Shown here piece after piece: positions 1 to 11,184 of a stretch of 64,000 nt of DNA. The stretch comes from Dendrocalamus latiflorus (taxonomy: Eukaryota; Streptophyta; Magnoliopsida; Poales; Poaceae). Position 1 is the first letter of the stretch; every line of letters begins with the position of its first letter. The position numbers and the translations under genes were made by a program. The notes beneath the pieces were generated by a model that saw only the letters and a program-made list of their open reading frames with translations, searched no databases and was not told the origin of the DNA. The stretch spans positions 7,461,006-7,525,005 of the forward strand of contig CM029626.1 of assembly GCA_017311315.1 (NCBI GenBank), given 5' to 3'.

Positions 1-322
1 CCGCAGCCTCGCCGACGTCCGCCACGCCGTCGCCAAGGCCGTGGAGGACTTCCAGCTGCGCGAGGCGCTCGCCGAGGACGCGCTGTCGGCCACGTCGTCG
101 ACGCAGTCCTCCCCCACCGACGACGACGCCGCCACCGCCGACGAGTCTTCCTCTCCGGCCGAGGACACGCCGTTCGATTTGGATGTCCTCAGTGACATGG
201 GGTGGGACTTGTACTACGCGAGCTTGGCGCAGGGGATGCTCATGGAGCCGCCGTCCGCGGCCGTGGCGTTCGGCGACGACGGCGACGCTAACCTCGCTGA
301 TGTGCCACTGTGGAGCTACTAG
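1..322 (+). CDS. DREB1/CBF AP2 transcription factor, 3' end only (DREB1A-like)
   Basis: The window opens inside this gene. The frame is open from base 2 and gives 106 residues to a TAG at 320-322; the start and the AP2 domain lie outside. Visible parts are the post-AP2 SLADVRHAVAKAVEDF helix, a Ser/Asp/Glu-rich activation region, the MGWDLYYASLAQGMLMEPP block and the terminal LWSY signature of grass DREB1/CBF proteins. The family binds CRT/DRE elements (core CCGAC) and switches on cold and drought genes in the nucleus. The C-terminus looks closer to rice DREB1A than to DREB1B (from memory). It is the first of three tandem same-strand DREB1 units here, followed by a pseudogene at 5167 and an intact gene at 8225. 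The part seen has no lesions. Confidence 0.9.
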   Translation, partial: RSLADVRHAVAKAVEDFQLREALAEDALSATSSTQSSPTDDDAATADESSSPAEDTPFDLDVLSDMGWDLYYASLAQGMLMEPPSAAVAFGDDGDANLADVPLWSY

Positions 323-1990
323 AACTGCGGCCGTTGTACTTCGAACTTTGCCTCTTTCTCCTGGCTTCCGATGCTAATGTGATGGATCAAGTTGGGGAAA
401 CAAAGCATGTCCGTTGACTTTCCAAAAGCTGAATGTTTAGCATCTGCCGAACAGTACGGTTGCTACTTATGTTTACATAAGAAAGTTGGTTGGCAATCCG
501 ACGGCACAGACGACAATCCATGGCCCACCAAACGTCTGTGGGCCCTTGAGCGGCCATGCATATTACGGTGCGCCGCGTTGGTTTGCCAAATGATGTTGCA
601 CCCTGCACAACTTGAGGGGAATTGAAAGTTGAGTGGCATCTAAGTCATCCCTGCTTCTTGAACAATTTCGAGCTAATCGTTGTAGTTGATCCGTTTTGGG
701 ATCGTTTGTATTATACTTTTTAGCTGAAAATAAATAGCAGTGATCGAAAAAATATTTTTTTAAAAAAGAGGAAGAGCGATGAAAAAAGTAAAGAAAATAC
801 TTGTGTGTGACAGAAGCGAAAGAAGTGTGGTATATGATACATCTCTGACCTCTGTATTATCCTAGAACAAGAGAAGTTAAGAAACTGCTGTAAAAAATAA
901 ATATTTATATTAATTTTTAATTTTTCTAAATAAAAGATAAAAGTTAATATGAATAGAGCTTTGGTTTTGTCAACCGCTTTGATGCATCCGAATTCGGTAG
1001 GTTAGACTCTAGAAAACGAACCAGGTCAAAGTCAAAAGCTCACATACAGTTCCCATGATGATTTGCTGACTTGACGCTCACACTCCGTTTTAGAATACTT
1101 AGGTGTCATTCAGTAGGACTAAAATAAATTAATTTATTGTTAAAATTATATTATAGTTGGTTAAAATTACAATATAGTTAATGGTGACTTATTTGATGTA
1201 ACTAAACTTAAAATTTTTTAAAAATAGATTCATCCATCATGGATAATACAAACGAATACTGAAAAAAGCACCGGCAAAAAAGCTTAAAAAACAAAAAATA
1301 GAAAAAGATGAAATTTGTTAATAATGAAAAATAAGTCAGAAGACATAAGCTAAGTCGAAATAAGTAAAGCCTTAGAATTGATGTTTTATCATGGTCTCCA
1401 AAATTAAACTTTGACAATAGTCCTTGCCTTCACATTTCGACGGGCTTCATCCTCTTGGCACGTCCCAAAACCACTGGCCTACTTAATTACAGACCCAGAA
1501 ACCAAATCGATATGCACTGTAAAATTATTTGCTTTGACATGTTCAAGTGGAAAATCCCTGTCACTAACTCACTATAAACTTCTTACCACCTAAATTTGCG
1601 TTCAAACTTTTTTCAGTTCTTGTTCACATACTTCTGGAGCTGTGCCTTGACCTCTCCAAAAATCTAGGAGCGGCCAAGGGCCACACTGTGACGGACCGAC
1701 GTGGCCCTGTTTTTTTAGTTTTTGATTTCTATTTTTGATTTTTTACAGTAACTATTTTTTAAACAGGGTGTGTTTTTAAGATAGTATTTAATAGGTAATT
1801 ATAGTACATACTTTACCGACTTTATTTATATCGGTAAAATCGTACGTGAGTTTTTGTTATTCTATAATCTCTTACATGAATATCTTGAAAATCAAAGTCA
1901 CAGTCAAAAGCTATAAACTTTAACTTAAAAAAACAGGCCCATGGACTCACCCCTTTTACAGGGCATGATGAACATGCACCGGCTAGCTAT
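323..1990. other. Intergenic DNA 3' of DREB1A-like, with two MITE-like copies
   Basis: No gene is visible. After the 3' flank, 1105-1370 matches the AT-rich family A MITE also found at 10665, 28085, 30690, 31438, 47030 and 51545. About 1703-1940 matches family B (ends GGCCCTGTT and AACAGGCCC, inner text TTTATATCGGTAAAA), also found at 14788, 21975, 26285, 47412 and 50635. Neither has a clear target duplication here. Confidence 0.5.
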
Positions 1991-2502
1991 TAGGGCTGTA
2001 AACGAGCCGAGCTCGAGCGAGCTTGGCCTTCCAGGCTCGAGCTCAGTAGAAGTTCGAGCCGAGTTCGAGATGAAGTCCGAGCTTGGACCTGGGCTCGAGC
2101 TCGGCCTAAGCTCGAGTAGGCTCGAGCTCGGCTCGTTGAAACTCGATAACAATTAAAATAATATATTGTGCACTATTTTTCAATAATAATAAAAATTTAA
2201 GTTCGAGCTCGGCTCTAGCAAGCTCGATAACAGTCAAAATAATTCAAATAAACACTAATTTTTAATAATAAGAAAAGCTCGAGCTCGAGTTCGGCTCGAG
2301 AAAGCTCGATAAGAATTAATATGTATTACTATTTAAGCTCGAATCGGGGCTCGCGAACTATTTGAGCTCGGCTCGGTGAAGCTCGCGAGCTGGAGATCAA
2401 GCTCGAGTTCGGCTCGTTTAAAGTTCAAATCGAGCTCGAATCAAGCCTAGAATAAACCGAACTCGAGTAGTGCATAAGCTTCAAGCTTTTTTTACAGACC
2501 TA
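1991..2502. mobile_element. Non-autonomous hAT MITE with GAGCTCG subterminal repeats (copy 1)
   Basis: The element starts TAGGGCTGTAAACGAGC and ends with an imperfect inverted copy (TTTTTTTACAGACCTA). It is flanked by near-identical 8-bp duplications (ctagctat at 1983-1990, ctagctgt at 2503-2510), which is hAT-like. Both arms are packed with GAGCTCG/CTCGAGC palindromes; the middle is AT-rich and non-coding. It is the same family as 21432-21905. Confidence 0.8.
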
Positions 2503-3263
2503 CTAGCTGTACGCTACCGTGAATGAACGAGCAGCAACAAGCACGGAACCTGCCCCGGCGCTTCCACCCCGTCCGGCCACAGAAATCGCCCCCCTCTCAA
2601 ACCCCAATGGGCAAACCGGTGCCGCAAAAAAATAAATGAAGGCGAGGCGAGGACGAGACGAGACGAGAAAGCGCCCGCAACGCAGGTGGGCACCACCACT
2701 ACACTACCGGGGCGATCAATCGGGCGGGCGGGCCCCAGATATTTCCGCCGTTCAGTCGCTGTTGCGCGTCGTCACGTCTGGTCACCCGCGATTCGACCGG
2801 CCGTGCCTGCCGAAGTGCCGATCCTTATCGGTCGATCGATCAAAGAACTAGTATAATCGCGTAGCTTCGCGTCGTACCTGGTCTGGTCCACGAGGCAGGG
2901 GGAATTGGGGAAGCTGCCGCTACTGCGGGCTGGATACGGCTAAGGAAACCGCTGTCGCTCTGCAGTCACTGGTTTTTCTATCCGGGGATTGTGCCACCCG
3001 GTTTAGGATTTCTAGCATGTCTGAGCTCCGTTCGTTACGACTTCTGCCTTCTGTTTTCTAGCACGTGTGTGCCTTCTAAAAGTAAGAGTAAATGTATTAG
3101 TTTTTAATTTTTATTTTTATTCTCTTTTTTTAATATTATATGTAAAGATGTAACGGTATTTTTAATTTTTTTTCTATTTTTAATTGAATGATAAAAAACG
3201 CAATAATCGTTACTTATATAATTTTAGCTAAATATCACTAAAAAAGCTGGGTTGGACGTGTAA
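2503..3263. other. Intergenic, no gene seen
   Basis: There is a GC-rich stretch (2514-2870) followed by AT-rich sequence. Short open frames lack recognisable domains and typical context, and no repeat ends were found. Confidence 0.5.
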
Positions 3264-3675
3264 GGTCCTGTTTGTTTCCACTTAAGATTATTATAATCTA
3301 GCTTATAGGTGGGGATTATATAAGTTAGCTTATAATAAGCTGGTGGGAAATAAGCTGTCAGGTGTTTGGCAGTCTGGATTATCAGAGTTATGGATTGTTA
3401 TATTCGAATGTTTAAAGACTACAATACCCTAGGAGAGAGGCACGGGAGTTGGGAGTTAGATGAATGACAAAGGTGGGTAATATTCCTAAAGTTTTATGGT
3501 CATTAAGATAAAAAGTGGATCTATAAGCTGAAATAAGCTTCTTTTTTGAGCTTATTAGATTACAATAATCTGGGCTATTAGATTATAATAAGTTACCTTA
3601 TAATCTGGGCTGTTTGTTTCTACTTATGATTTATAAGCTAGATTATAATAATCTTAAGTGGAAACAAACATGGCC
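3264..3675. mobile_element. Tourist-like (PIF/Harbinger) MITE
   Basis: Long terminal inverted repeats of about 40 bp start GGTCCTGTTTGTTTCC on the left and end GGAAACAAACATGGCC on the right. TAA duplications flank it at 3261-3263 and 3676-3678. The interior is AT-rich and self-complementary (TTATAAGCT, AATAATCT) with no coding capacity. Confidence 0.8.
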
Positions 3676-5011
3676 TAAATCTGTATCATGTTGGTTTGTA
3701 ACTAGTTGGATTGGTTTATTTGAAAATGGTATTTTTTTCCTCCTTCACTGGCATATAGTTGTAGACAGATCTGCGTCGTAGTATTTTATTTTGTTTCATC
3801 GAACGACGCAGCGTTGTTTCTTGAAGTTTCTTGGTGCATTTCACTTGTTCAAAAGCATGTGTGTTTGCATATTTTGATGCTAGTTTCTGTTTAGATCAAA
3901 GTCGCAATTTGAGCAAACTTTGCTAAAACTACATGCCTGTTCCAGGTGGATATGATGCCAAGAAAGTATGGTAATTGGTGGGTCAGGGCTGTTGCTGCCA
4001 ACCAGAGCTTTGCTAAAGCAGCTTATTTCTGATGCGATGGAGTATATTGTCAGCACAAAAATAATATAATATATGTAGAAGTCGCTTGAACTCGAAGAAG
4101 AATATAATATCTGTAGAGTCACTTGAACTCGAAGGTTGTGAGGTATCACTATAAGGTGAAGTCATGTATTCAAAGAACAAGTGATCATGAAAAGTATCTG
4201 CAACTCTCAAGTGAAGGGTCTGGGCAGACTAGCTTGGACGGATATAGACACCCACATTACGGTAATATATATGAACCTCTATAGTGGGGGCCCTTCTAAA
4301 TGTGGAAGGAAAAATAGAAAAATACGGAGGCAACTTAAAACAAGTTCTTGAAGGAGATTGTTGAGTATGACGAATCATATTCTAGTCTTTTAGATTTAGA
4401 AATATATGCTACAAGGAGTTCTACATGAATCTTAATATGATTAAGATTCTTACTTTCTTTTGAAGTATGATCACTACTTCACTTTGGAGGAGGTTAGAGG
4501 GACTATATAAAGCTATGAGGGATGGTTATGAAGAACTTAAGCAATCAAGCAACAAAATAAATGAGCCATTTTATCTAAAGGTATAGGTGCACGTGAGGAT
4601 TAGAGGCTAAGTAATTCTTTAGCACTAGATCCTTGTATAGTGCAAAGATTCGAGAATCCTAAAAGATTTAAGAGGGTTGTAAAAGAACGACAATCCTTGT
4701 ACTATTTTGATATTATGTTTATGGAATTTACGGTCGGCTTCACTAGACCTTTTTTCTCTCACCGTGGTTGCTTCAACGTCATTATTTTGGTTCTCTCTAT
4801 GAGATTCATCTTTTTATTCTTGATACTATACATGCTCATGTCGTATTTCACACAGTCTAATTCGATCTAAGGACTGTTATATATAAAAGGAATATCAGAG
4901 TAACACCACGAATCCTTTGTCACCAGCTGTTTCCTTGCCTGCGGGCACCGGCCGCGCCCACCCAATCACCCATGTCTGCCCTGTGTCCAACCCGATGTCG
5001 TAAGGCATACA
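3676..5011. repeat. Intergenic DNA with a possible LTR-like segment (about 4359-4860)
   Basis: At 4359 TGTTGAGTATG follows a purine-rich stretch, and a TATA-like motif (actatataaag) lies near 4501. This arrangement recalls a plant retrotransposon LTR. No second LTR, primer site or coding domain was seen, so the call is weak. Nothing else is recognised in 3676-4358. Confidence 0.3.
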
Positions 5012-5017
5012 TATAAA
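5012..5017 (+). promoter_or_regulatory. TATA box of the DREB1 pseudogene
   Basis: TATAAA lies about 150 bases before the AP2-encoding frame, followed by a CA-rich leader. The promoter core therefore survives although the gene is broken. Confidence 0.45.
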
Positions 5018-5166
5018 TGCATCTCACACAAACACGCACACTCCACACACAACACAACACACTCTCAAGCATCTCACTCTCCACAGTCCACACCAAGCTA
5101 GAGCCACTAAGATTCAACACCTCGAGCTCCTCTTCCTCGTTGGCACCACCCTCGCCCGAGCACAAG

Positions 5167-5817
5167 ATGGTGTGGCTGTCGCCGAAGCGCCAGGCGGGGT
5201 GCACCAAGTTCTGGGAGACTCGACACCCCGTGTTCCGCGGCGTGTGGCACCAGGGCAGCGTGGGATGGTGGGTGTGCAAGGTGTTGGTCGCTGACAAGTG
5301 TGGCTTGTTGCTCTGGCTCGGGACCTACGTCATTGTCGAGGCGGCCGCGCGGGCGCCCGACGCCACCATGCTCGAGCTCTGCAGCTGCTCCGCCGCGTGC
5401 ATCAACTTCCCGGACTCCATGTGGCTACTTGTCATGCTGCCCGCGCTCTCCAACCTGGCCAACGTCCAGCGCGTGGTTGCTGGGGCTATCGCAGACTTCC
5501 TGGGCCGAGAGGCCGCGAACGGCTCCACCGCCGTCGACTAAGCCACCTCCAACATGTCTGCACCGTCATTGGCGGACAATGCCGGCTAGTTGGGTGACCC
5601 TTCCTCTGTAACGTTTGACATGCCGGCAATACTGTACAACGACATGTCCAAGCTTGACTTGTTCGGGGAAATGGACCTGGATATGTACTTCGCGAGCCTT
5701 GCGTAGGGGCTGCTCATGGAGCCACTGTCGTTGGCAGCCACGGGGGCGTACTGGGATAATGATGACTGCGGCAGCGGAGGATCAACTTATGTCGTGCTCT
5801 GGAGCTACTTGGTATAA
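5167..5817 (+). pseudogene. DREB1/CBF pseudogene
   Basis: One frame runs from the DREB1 signature through to the end of the family's coding region without net frame change, but is interrupted by stops at 5539-5541 (TAA), 5587-5589 (TAG) and 5704-5706 (TAG). Recognisable blocks are PKRQAGCTKFWETRHPVFRGV, the AP2 core WLGTY and ACINFPDS, MDLDMYFASLA (then a stop) GLLMEP, and the terminal LWSY, whose own stop has become Leu so reading continues two codons. Many conserved arginines are lost: RGVRRRG has become RGVWHQG, and GRTKFRE has become GCTKFWE. Most of these fit C-to-T or G-to-A change at CpG. No in-frame ATG lies just before the signature in a normal start context; the ATG at 5167 is inside it. 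The product could not be a working DREB1. Upstream frame sequence from 5017 looks like former leader and N-terminus. Confidence 0.88.
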
Positions 5818-6192
5818 AACACACAACAAAATAGACGATCAAAAAAGTAGGAGATAATGATTTAACATGAAAAATACTTACATAAAAAACAACGAACGCA
5901 TGAAAACGAAATTTATTATACAAGAAGATATTACAATAAAACTCTTACTCTTTCTATATATTACTGGGGTAATATATAGTGCAATGGAAACAAGTCCCGC
6001 ACGGATAGAAAATCAAATCAGAATCGGTTGCTACATATTAACACTATGCTTGATACAATTTGCGCATGGCTTTAACACTGGTTATGATATAAATTCGAAT
6101 GAAATTCAACACTATTAGTACTGATAATCTCCAACGGATTGTACTCTGTTTTGACTAGCAAATTGAAGCTGCTTCCCACTGCGAAACACTTA
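5818..6192. other. 3' flank of the DREB1 pseudogene
   Basis: AT-rich non-coding sequence. Short open frames here have no similarity that I recognise. Confidence 0.5.
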
Positions 6193-6449
6193 GGGCCTGT
6201 TTGGTTCATGACCATAAGTTGCCTAGCCACAAGTTAGGCGTGCCACAGTTTTTAGGTAGCTGTTTGGTTCACTGACGTAACTGTGGCATGCCACACTTTC
6301 TTAGCACCCGGTCCCACACGTCATAGACTCAGTTTCTTGCCAAACTTTGCCACAAGTGTGGCTTCGATTTTGTTGGCCACACTTTCTGTGGCAGCCACAT
6401 ATTGCCTAAGCTTAGGCATAACAAGATTAGGCACCAACCAAACAGGCCC
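6193..6449. mobile_element. Tourist-like MITE
   Basis: Perfect 14-bp inverted ends GGGCCTGTTTGGTT and AACCAAACAGGCCC are flanked by TTA duplications (6190-6192, 6450-6452), the PIF/Harbinger signature. The interior repeats the motif GCCACA on both strands and has no ORF. Confidence 0.88.
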
Positions 6450-7721
6450 TTAATCGCATCAAATTTCACGACTGATATGCTCGCTGACTTCTACTCCGGT
6501 TCTTGTTTTCCTGACAACTCGAGGTACATGCACTTTTAAGCTATAAAAAGAAACAAGAAAAAGGACACATCAAAGGGCATCTTTGTTGGTTGAAAATAAT
6601 GGCTACCTCTAGACGGTTTGCAAAACGATTCCAAGGTATCATTCCTTCGCTCATGTGTGACGACCAAAACGGGCAACCAGAACCACAAGGGGTAACTTTC
6701 AGGCAGAGGTGGTCCAAGTACGTAAACTTTCCCCACGAGTAATCCAGAAGATGTGGTCTTCCGACCCGGTCTGGTCATGGGCCCTGCTACCGGAGCTTTT
6801 GAATCTTCTTCCGGTTTCCTGTCGAAATCCTTCTAGCTAAGCGAGCGCTCTTCGCTCTCACGCGGTGGTACTGCATGCAGCTCTGCTTCCTTCCTAAATC
6901 CTACCGCCAAGAGGCAAGATGTGATGTGATGTGACCTTAATTAGAGAGTGGAGTATACAAGTACTATTACCATTAGTAGTAGTCCATTTAATGTCAAAAG
7001 CTCCAATTTCCAATTTATCTATGACTTTAAATTATCTATTTTTTAGTATATTTACCTATTAAGAAAATCTAGAATGCAATTATTATAATTTCTTTCTCTA
7101 TACTCTTATTTAAATGTTTCAGAAGAGGTAAATGATTGTGGCATGTCATTTAATAGAGATATGTATGGTCATTTTTCATTAAATATTTTTTAGATTTAGT
7201 ATTTTATTGATATGTGTATATGGTAGGTAATAGATAAATATAATGAAACAGAGGGAGTATAAGTTTTTTTTTGATCCGCCACAGCTTCCAATTTGTAACC
7301 TTTTTGACTTTATGCCTGACTATAAAAAGAGAACCACTGGATCAATCTAGAATTAGATACACATATATCTCAAAGCTAGTCCAAAGTTCAATTAGAGCAC
7401 TTAAACAAGAAATACTAACTTACAAATAGTAAAGTAGTAAACCCGGTTAAAAAAACACCGTATAAAATGGACCGGGCGGGTTGTCTCCTTTGGCCTTACA
7501 GGAATCTCGGACTATTCCATTAACCTTGGAGCTATTGTTTTCGGAAAATGAAACACAAACGTACCGCTCATCAGTCTGGAATCAGTTTTGGGTGTTCACA
7601 AGGTCATCACAGCCGCAAGCCTTCGGGTTCAGCTCTTCTTGTTCATGGTCAACCTTGACACCAAAACCCTGCATAGCAAATGACTAAACCGGTAAAGAAA
7701 GTACAAAGGGTTCTGTTAAAT
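6450..7721. other. Intergenic DNA with a possible Stowaway end
   Basis: No gene is seen. Near 7240-7259 the text ATGAAACAGAGGGAGTA resembles the right end of a Stowaway MITE; the matching left end was not placed with certainty. Confidence 0.4.
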
Positions 7722-7965
7722 ATCATCTAGATGTTTTTTTAACTATCATTTAGATTTAGAACTGTTAGATTAGAGATCCAATGGCCATGAATTCTCTCCC
7801 TTGATTCTACCCCTTCCTCTAAAAAAAATCTCCTCTTTTCAAAAACAAGGGGTCTCTTGATCTCTAATCTAAAGGTCATAAATTTAGATGAAGTTAAAAA
7901 GAAAACATCTGAGTTATATCTAACACTTCCAAGTATAAAGCGATAATCAAGGAACATTGGTACAA
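7722..7965. mobile_element. Inverted-repeat MITE in the DREB1B-like promoter region
   Basis: The left arm (ATCTAGATGTTTTTTTAACT, then TCATTTAGATTTA) is repeated inverted on the right (AGTTAAAAAGAAAACATCTG). The core text TTAGATTAGAGATC and its inverse recur in a second copy at about 28770-28990 upstream of the TCP gene. No clean target duplication was found. It ends about 260 bases before the DREB1B start. Confidence 0.5.
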
Positions 7966-8160
7966 GCCGAAAAGTAAACAGAGAACATGGAAGTAGAAAT
8001 CGAAGAAAAGAAAACTCCGTGAAGCTGCCTGCTGCTGCTAGTTTGCGGTGGCGAGTGAGTGTGACCGAGGCAAGTTGCAACTCCAATCCGTGCTGTCCCC
8101 TTTCCACTTCCAGCTAATCCCCGCGGCACTGACCACCCGCACCGAGTAACGACCACTTAC

Positions 8161-8168
8161 TATATATA
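8161..8168 (+). promoter_or_regulatory. TATA box of the DREB1B-like gene
   Basis: TATATATA lies 57-64 bases before the ATG at 8225, with a pyrimidine-rich leader between, a normal plant core promoter arrangement. Confidence 0.7.
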
Positions 8169-8224
8169 CTTCCCGCCTCCTTCCCCTCCTCCTCATTCAA
8201 ACTCCACTCTCGACGCTGCGATCC

Positions 8225-8860
8225 ATGGACACTGAAGCCACCTCGCCGCTGTCCGAGGAGCGGGAGTACAGGACGGTGTGGTCGGAGCCGCCGAAGCGGC
8301 CGGCGGGGCGGACCAAGTTCCGGGAGACGCGCCACCCGGTGTACCGCGGCGTGCGGCGCAGGGGCCGGGCGGGGCGGTGGGTGTGCGAGGTGCGCGTGCC
8401 GGGGAGGAGCGGCTCCAGGCTCTGGCTCGGCACCTTCGCCACCGCCGAGATGGCGGCGCGCGCGCACGACGCCGCCGCGATCGCGCTTTCCGGCCGCGCC
8501 GCGTGCCTCAACTTCGCCGACTCCGCGTGGCGGCTTCCCGTGCTGCCCGCGTCGTCGCTCGCCACCGCCCAGGAGGTCAAGAGCGCCGTCGCCGAGGCCG
8601 TCGAGGCGTTCCAGCGGCGCTCGGTCTCGTCCACGGCGCCGTCGTCGCCCGCGGAGACGGCCGACGACGGCTCGCCGGGGGCGCTGTCCAAGTCCAGCGA
8701 CGTTTTCGAGTTCGACGACGGGTTCAGGTTTGGCGACATGGATGCCGGGTCGTACTACGCGAGCCTGGCGCAGGGGCTGCTCGTGGAGCCGCCGGCCGCC
8801 GGAGCGTGGTGGGAGGACGGTGAGTACGGCGGCGTGGAGCCGGCGCTATGGAGCTACTAA
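8225..8860 (+). CDS. DREB1/CBF AP2/ERF transcription factor, intact (DREB1B-like)
   Basis: Single-exon ORF of 211 residues, as usual for DREB1. In order: short acidic N-terminus (1-18); basic nuclear-localisation and CBF signature PKRPAGRTKFRETRHP (23-38); AP2 DNA-binding domain from YRGVRRR (40) through RLWLGTF (65-71) to ACLNFADS (93-100); the CBF signature DSAWR (99-103); a Ser/Ala/Glu-rich region; and C-terminal blocks FDDGFRFGDMDAGSYYASLAQGLLVEPPAA and LWSY (208-211). The C-terminal block is very like rice DREB1B as I remember it. Family role: nuclear activator binding CRT/DRE sites, normally cold-induced. The start is the first ATG after a clear TATA box. All key residues that are lost in the pseudogene at 5167 are intact here, so with the 1-322 gene this is the working part of the cluster. 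Confidence 0.95.
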   Translation: MDTEATSPLSEEREYRTVWSEPPKRPAGRTKFRETRHPVYRGVRRRGRAGRWVCEVRVPGRSGSRLWLGTFATAEMAARAHDAAAIALSGRAACLNFADSAWRLPVLPASSLATAQEVKSAVAEAVEAFQRRSVSSTAPSSPAETADDGSPGALSKSSDVFEFDDGFRFGDMDAGSYYASLAQGLLVEPPAAGAWWEDGEYGGVEPALWSY

Positions 8861-9599
8861 TTCGACCACGCAATGCGAAGTTCTGATAGTTTTGTTTCTC
8901 CAAATGTGGGAAAAGAAACAGAGCATTGGAACAGAACAGGCAGCGAGGGCAGTTTTGGGATTTTCCGTATGTGTTGCATTTCTCTCCGTTTTTATGGTTC
9001 ACTGTCAAAGGTGTGGCAAATGAGCAAATATTTCATTTCTTGTTTGGGAAGGCTGACTTGTACTTATTTAGGCAATGAAGAATGAGTAGTACTTGAATTA
9101 TTCCAACTGAACTTGATTGTGTACTTAATGAACCTGGCAATTCACTTCTCAGAGGAGTCTTCAACTCTCCATGGCTTGATGTGTAGTCCTCATGAAACAA
9201 CTAAAACTTGTAAGCTGAACTAAAAGACTTTTTTCTAGCACTATCTTGAGGTTATTTGGATGACTCAATCAGTCAATCCCGATGTTCAGACATGCTCTGA
9301 CAGACTTCATGAACCTTTTCTAGCCGGTATACCAGTTTGTTTTCTGTTCACAGGTCATAACATTACTTGATCGAAGCCAAACGCTGACAGACTGCGGCAG
9401 TGCATTCATACTCCCTTACTTGACTATCGCATCTCAAGAAAGAAATGGAAGAGAAAGGTGAAACATTGCAGTCAAATGGAATCAACAAAACAGAAACGAA
9501 AAGAATGGAATCATACGCCGATCATCGCTTTATTTGCTTGAAAAGATGATGACGACCTTCGGAGACCGGTTAATTTGCCCTCTTCTGGGCGTTGAAAAG
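8861..9599. other. 3' flank of the DREB1B-like gene
   Basis: No gene is seen; short ORFs overlap the 3' UTR. No repeat ends were identified. Confidence 0.5.
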
Positions 9600-10112
9600 T
9601 AGGTGTGCAAACGGAGCGGATAATTTTTGTCTAACCGATCGATCGAAGGCTCGCAGAGCAAATACAGAAAGGGTAAATAAGTATCCGCCTCTATCCGTGT
9701 TCGACTCCGACTTTAAGAAAAAAAATATGAAATATGATACAGGATAAGTGATATTCGTCTGTATATATCCATATATCAAGTTATATGAGAAAGTCTGTTG
9801 TGGTATTACTTAGAAACAAGATAATATATATATGGATTGTCATATCTAAACGTGCGAGAAATATCGAGTGCTATTTTTTTGACATATCAACAATTAGTCT
9901 CTCTGTTTTCGCTCTAATTACACCATACTATTGAATGTTTTATGTAAAGAAGTAGATAATTTTCGTCTGACTCACCGTCCGAAGGCTTATAAAACAAATA
10001 CGGAATAAAAAATTATATATCCAATATTATCCGACTATAAGAAACAAAATACAAAATAGAATATAGAATAAATGTTGTCCGTTTGTTTCATTTCGATTGC
10101 ACCTTCCGGTGG
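9600..10112. mobile_element. Possible hAT-derived repeat with duplicated inner units
   Basis: The left end reads TAGGTGTGCAAACGGAGC, like many hAT ends; the right end (TTGCACCTTC) is a weak inverse. Inside are two diverged copies of a unit of about 130 bp, near 9626-9750 and 9955-10075, each starting GATAATTTT and containing a CGAAGGCT block. No target duplication was found. Confidence 0.35.
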
Positions 10113-11184
10113 ACGTGAGATCCCATTGAGGCAGGTAAAAACAAGGCAGACGGTAGCATCAGCAGTTAACACGGCCACACGGCCAGGCCGGCCTTTGCAG
10201 GGAGGAAAGGAAGCCCACACTGTCGCGCTTGCTTCCCAACTTGCAAAATCTACAAGTTGCATCGTCCCCAACGCGGCAAAAACCCAACTCGCTCCACTTG
10301 CCTGCCCGCTTGAGCGTGCAACAGTGACCAGCCACCCACCCCCGGAAAGGCCATCTTTGTCGGAAAATAGCTTCTCTATTCCTGTTGTATATTTCCATTC
10401 CTATTCCCACACATGTAGATTGCATCGGTTGATATTGGCCATCGCAGGGGACCCACAGGAAGAGAAGAATGGTAACACCACGTGCCAGAGAACACAATCG
10501 GAAACATACACAAGGGAACAAAAAAGCCTTGTTCTCTTTGTCGTGGTTCGTCTCTCTCCACGCCTGAGCCCTTTTCCCATTTATTATGAGAGCACCAGTA
10601 CTAGGCTTCAGCTAGCTAGCTAGTCTAAAAAGGCTACTTCATGGTCATCAAGGACAGCACTAAAAGCCCGTCCATTTCGACTAAAAAAAGTAATTTATAA
10701 CTGAAAATACACTATAGCTAGCTTGAATTATATTGTAACTGATGATGACTTATTTGACGTAATTAAATTTAAAAAAAATTAAAAATAGGACAAACATGTT
10801 AGCCAATCATGGATAATATAACCGAATACAGGAAAAAAGAACCGGCAAAAAAAGCTAAAAAAGCCAAAAAAATCAGGAAAAGACGAAATTTAAGAATAGT
10901 GAAAAATAAGTCAGAAGCTCAAGCCAAAATGAGCAGGGTATAAGTGTGCTTCAACTGCTTTTAGCTTCTAACTAGCTGAAACTGTACTATATCAGCTGTT
11001 AGCTTTTTCTAAAAAAATAAGAAAAAAAATAAAAAAACCGTTATATTGTCATGTACAAAAGAATAAGGCAAAAAAGAAAAGAAAAAAACTGAAATTAAAA
11101 ATTGATTTGTTACAAATGACTTCTAACTTAAATAAATTAAAAGTAAAAAGAAACAGAAACTAAAACTCTTTAAAGCAGAGCTTA
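10113..11184. other. Intergenic, includes a family A MITE copy (about 10665-10950)
   Basis: The 10072-10623 region contains a long frame on each strand but no domain. The segment 10665-10950 matches the family A MITE (GGATAATATAACCGAATAC, GAAAAATAAGTCAGAAGC). Confidence 0.5.
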
